From NCBI GenBank assembly GCA_002359825.1, contig DENY01000269.1, positions 3,439-12,127 of the forward strand: a DNA stretch of 8,689 nt, read 5' to 3'. This DNA is from Bacteroidales bacterium UBA2632 (GTDB taxonomy: Bacteria; Bacteroidota; Bacteroidia; Bacteroidales; Dysgonomonadaceae). The notes under the pieces are model-generated. The model did not search any database. It saw only the letters and a program-made list of their open reading frames with translations, and was not told the origin of the DNA. This document shows, in pieces, positions 6,599 to 8,689 of this stretch (within the stretch, counting starts at the first letter, position 1; each line of letters opens with the position of its first letter). The position numbers were made by a program, and so were the translations under genes.

Positions 6599-8689
6599 AT
6601 GGCTACTTTACAGAAAATTAGGAATAGAGCCGGACTCCTCATCGCAGTAATCGGTGTTGCTTTGTTAGCTTTCATTTTGGGAGATTTATTAACTTCGGGA
6701 AATACTTTTTTCCGTAAGTATCAGGACAAAGCATTTGTAGTGGACGGTGATATCGTCTCAACACAACAGTATTTTGATAGAGTTTCGGAATGGGAAGAAT
6801 TTCAGAAAATGGTCAGCGGGGAAACTTCGCTTGACGAGAATGCTATTTCTCAAATTCGCGATATTGTTTACCAACAAATGGTAAAAGAACGTTTATTAGA
6901 TTCACAGGCTAAAAAGCTTGGTCTAACTGTCTCCAAAGAAGAGATAAATGATCTTGTTCACGGAGAAGCAATTTCTCCTTTGTTACAACAGCTTCCTCTT
7001 TTCGTTAATCCAGAAACAGGAATGTTCGACAAGGCTGGGCTCATGAATTTTCTTGCTACAATCAATTCAGATGAGTCAACGCTCCAACCTGAGCAGATTC
7101 CAATGGTAAGACAGTATAGATCGATTTGGTTATTTATTGAAAACTTAATTAAATACCAACGATTGGAAGAGAAATATGGTGCCCTATTGTCAGCAGCTGT
7201 AATGCCAAACGATGTAGAGTCTATGGCAACTTTTGCACAATCTCAACAGGCTGCCGATATTATGTATGCAGTGCAAAACTATTACACCATACCTGATTCG
7301 CTTGCAAAAGTAACCGATGCTGAGATTAAGAGTTTTTATAATGAAAACCAGCACCTATTCAAGACTGATGTGCCGATGGCAAAAATAACTTACTTTGCAA
7401 AAGATATAGTTCCAAGCGATGAAGATTTCGATGATGTAGAGCGTTTGACTTCAGAAGTACACGAAAAACTACTAACTTCTCAAAATATTGCATCTGTTGT
7501 TTCAGACTATTCAGATCAACCTTATAGAGACGTTTATCTTTCCCGCAAAATGTTATCTCCAGAGGAACTTTCGTTTGTTCAATCTGCAGAAGTATCTGAT
7601 GTGTACGGACCATTTAGAGATGGAGATTCATTCAAGTTGTTCAAGTATATGGGCAAGACAGTTGCACCTGACTCTGCACTTATTAGAATGATAGCGATAC
7701 CCCAATCATTATCAAATGATTCATTAATAACTTCATTTATTGATAGTTTACACACAGAAATCAAACAAGGTAAAAACTTTGCAGATGTTGCCAACGAACT
7801 AAACCCTCAATCAAACGGAGGCGAAATAGGTTGGGTACGCGAAATTGATTTAGCACAAGCTGGTCCTGACGTTGCACAAAAAGTGTTTTCAACTCCTGCG
7901 GGAACAGTAGTGAAATTACAAATGCCTGGACAACAAGCTTTAATTTATGTAGAAGAAAAAACTACTCCAGTTGAAAAATATAAACTTGCAGTTGTGAATA
8001 TGCCTGTTATTGTAGGAGATAAAACTCAAAACAATATTGACAATGAGTTGAATCAATTCGTGTCTGACCCAGAAGTGAAAACAAAATTCACTGAAATGGC
8101 ACGCGAGAAAGGATACAGTGTAGTTCCTTCTTTCACAGTTTCAGCTTCAGATCATACTTTAAGTCAAATTCCCGGTTCTCGTCAAGTCCTCAATTGGGCA
8201 TTCAACGAAAAAGAGGGTGCAATTAAGAAATTTGATCTATCTAAAAGTAGAGTTATTGCGCGTGTCGATAAATTGATACCATCTGGTGTAGCTCCAATTT
8301 CTGAAGTAACTGACTTTATTAAATCAAAATTATCAAGAGATAAAAAAGCTGAGAAGATTATCGAACAACTCGAATCAAAGAACCTTTCAAGCTTGAATGA
8401 TTATGCCGCAGAGATGAATTCGGAAGTTGATTCTGTTAGATTTGTTGACTTCAACACTGCTAACATCACTAACTTGGGTAACGAACCTGTTCTTAATGCT
8501 TATGCTGCTTATGCACCTTTAAATACAGTTGTAGGTCCTTTGAAAGGTAATATGGGAGTGTTTGTTCTAAGTGTAATAAATCGTGAACAATCACAAGATG
8601 AATACATAGCTGATCAACAGAAAGCAGATTTACATGCAAACACTATGTATAGATTGCAAAGTCAAGCTATGGAGGTGTTAAAAGAGAAT
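6599..8689 (+). CDS. ppiD: PpiD-type membrane-anchored periplasmic chaperone/PPIase, 3' end cut by window
   Basis: The frame is open from ATG 6599 to the last base (697 codons). Bacteroidota homologues are about 700-715 residues, so probably only a few codons are missing. A short cytoplasmic lead (MATLQKIRNR) precedes one transmembrane helix (about 11-30), an SurA_N/PpiD-like chaperone region (about 40-200), a degenerate PPIase-like segment (about 235-355), a parvulin domain (about 357-455) and a C-terminal domain ending in a variant of the GPxKGNxGVFVLxV signature. The parvulin part shows FADVANELN and GGEIGWV (407-413). Met364 and Ala447 stand where the active-site histidines (RHILI and GYH) are normally found, so isomerase activity may be lost. 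PpiD proteins assist folding of proteins newly released from the Sec translocon, including outer-membrane proteins, which fits the lptC/OMP neighbours. Confidence 0.9.
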   Translation, partial: MATLQKIRNRAGLLIAVIGVALLAFILGDLLTSGNTFFRKYQDKAFVVDGDIVSTQQYFDRVSEWEEFQKMVSGETSLDENAISQIRDIVYQQMVKERLLDSQAKKLGLTVSKEEINDLVHGEAISPLLQQLPLFVNPETGMFDKAGLMNFLATINSDESTLQPEQIPMVRQYRSIWLFIENLIKYQRLEEKYGALLSAAVMPNDVESMATFAQSQQAADIMYAVQNYYTIPDSLAKVTDAEIKSFYNENQHLFKTDVPMAKITYFAKDIVPSDEDFDDVERLTSEVHEKLLTSQNIASVVSDYSDQPYRDVYLSRKMLSPEELSFVQSAEVSDVYGPFRDGDSFKLFKYMGKTVAPDSALIRMIAIPQSLSNDSLITSFIDSLHTEIKQGKNFADVANELNPQSNGGEIGWVREIDLAQAGPDVAQKVFSTPAGTVVKLQMPGQQALIYVEEKTTPVEKYKLAVVNMPVIVGDKTQNNIDNELNQFVSDPEVKTKFTEMAREKGYSVVPSFTVSASDHTLSQIPGSRQVLNWAFNEKEGAIKKFDLSKSRVIARVDKLIPSGVAPISEVTDFIKSKLSRDKKAEKIIEQLESKNLSSLNDYAAEMNSEVDSVRFVDFNTANITNLGNEPVLNAYAAYAPLNTVVGPLKGNMGVFVLSVINREQSQDEYIADQQKADLHANTMYRLQSQAMEVLKEN

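Noticed and set aside
7704..7721. AATCATT/AATGATT hairpin in the ppiD-like gene
   Set aside because: Short, AT-only stem without a U-tract, compatible with chance in AT-rich coding sequence.
7359..7794. Small open frames on both strands within the ppiD-like gene
   Set aside because: The continuous 697-codon frame with clear PpiD features covers this whole interval, so these are shadows.
1..8689. Mobile elements, CRISPR array, toxin–antitoxin or defence genes
   Set aside because: No transposase, integrase, spaced repeats or defence-family motifs were found; all long frames belong to housekeeping or envelope families with similar base composition.

Overview
The window looks like ordinary chromosomal core genome of a member of the Bacteroidota, most likely order Bacteroidales. 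This rests on the protein families (an M13 peptidase tail ending in KRASIW, an OMP–TPR–LptC–CNNM–PpiD gene string, 'NGVCLTVV' riboflavin synthase), the AT-rich sequence, A-rich start regions without clear Shine-Dalgarno boxes, and promoter-like TTTG/TAnnTTTG elements. I cannot name the genus. All genes are on the + strand; I see no mobile element, CRISPR array, tRNA or rRNA.

Region 1 (1-1540). The C-terminal end of an M13 metallopeptidase is followed after 46 bases by riboflavin synthase (ribE), then after 15 bases by a small FMN-dependent nitroreductase family protein. The pair probably shares a transcript that stops at a clear intrinsic terminator (1511-1538). A perfect 13-bp inverted repeat lies inside ribE.

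Region 2 (1541-6458). After a 289-base gene-free stretch with candidate promoter elements come four closely spaced envelope genes. They are a predicted outer-membrane beta-barrel protein, an exported TPR protein, LptC (LPS transport) and a CNNM/CorC-type membrane protein with CBS domains. lptC and the CNNM gene overlap by 8 bases. An intrinsic-terminator-like hairpin (13-bp perfect stem plus seven T) lies inside the first codons of lptC, about 45 bases after the TPR stop codon. It could attenuate the operon.

Region 3 (6459-8689). After a 140-base gap with a candidate promoter lies a PpiD-type membrane-anchored periplasmic folding factor, cut off by the window end. Its central parvulin domain lacks the histidines expected at both hallmark positions.

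Taken together, regions 2 and 3 look like an envelope-biogenesis locus, with LPS transport, outer-membrane protein folding, and two uncharacterised exported proteins travelling with them. I do not see a clearly new biological system. The best leads are the lptC attenuator candidate, the ribE hairpin and the unexplained role of the OMP/TPR pair.
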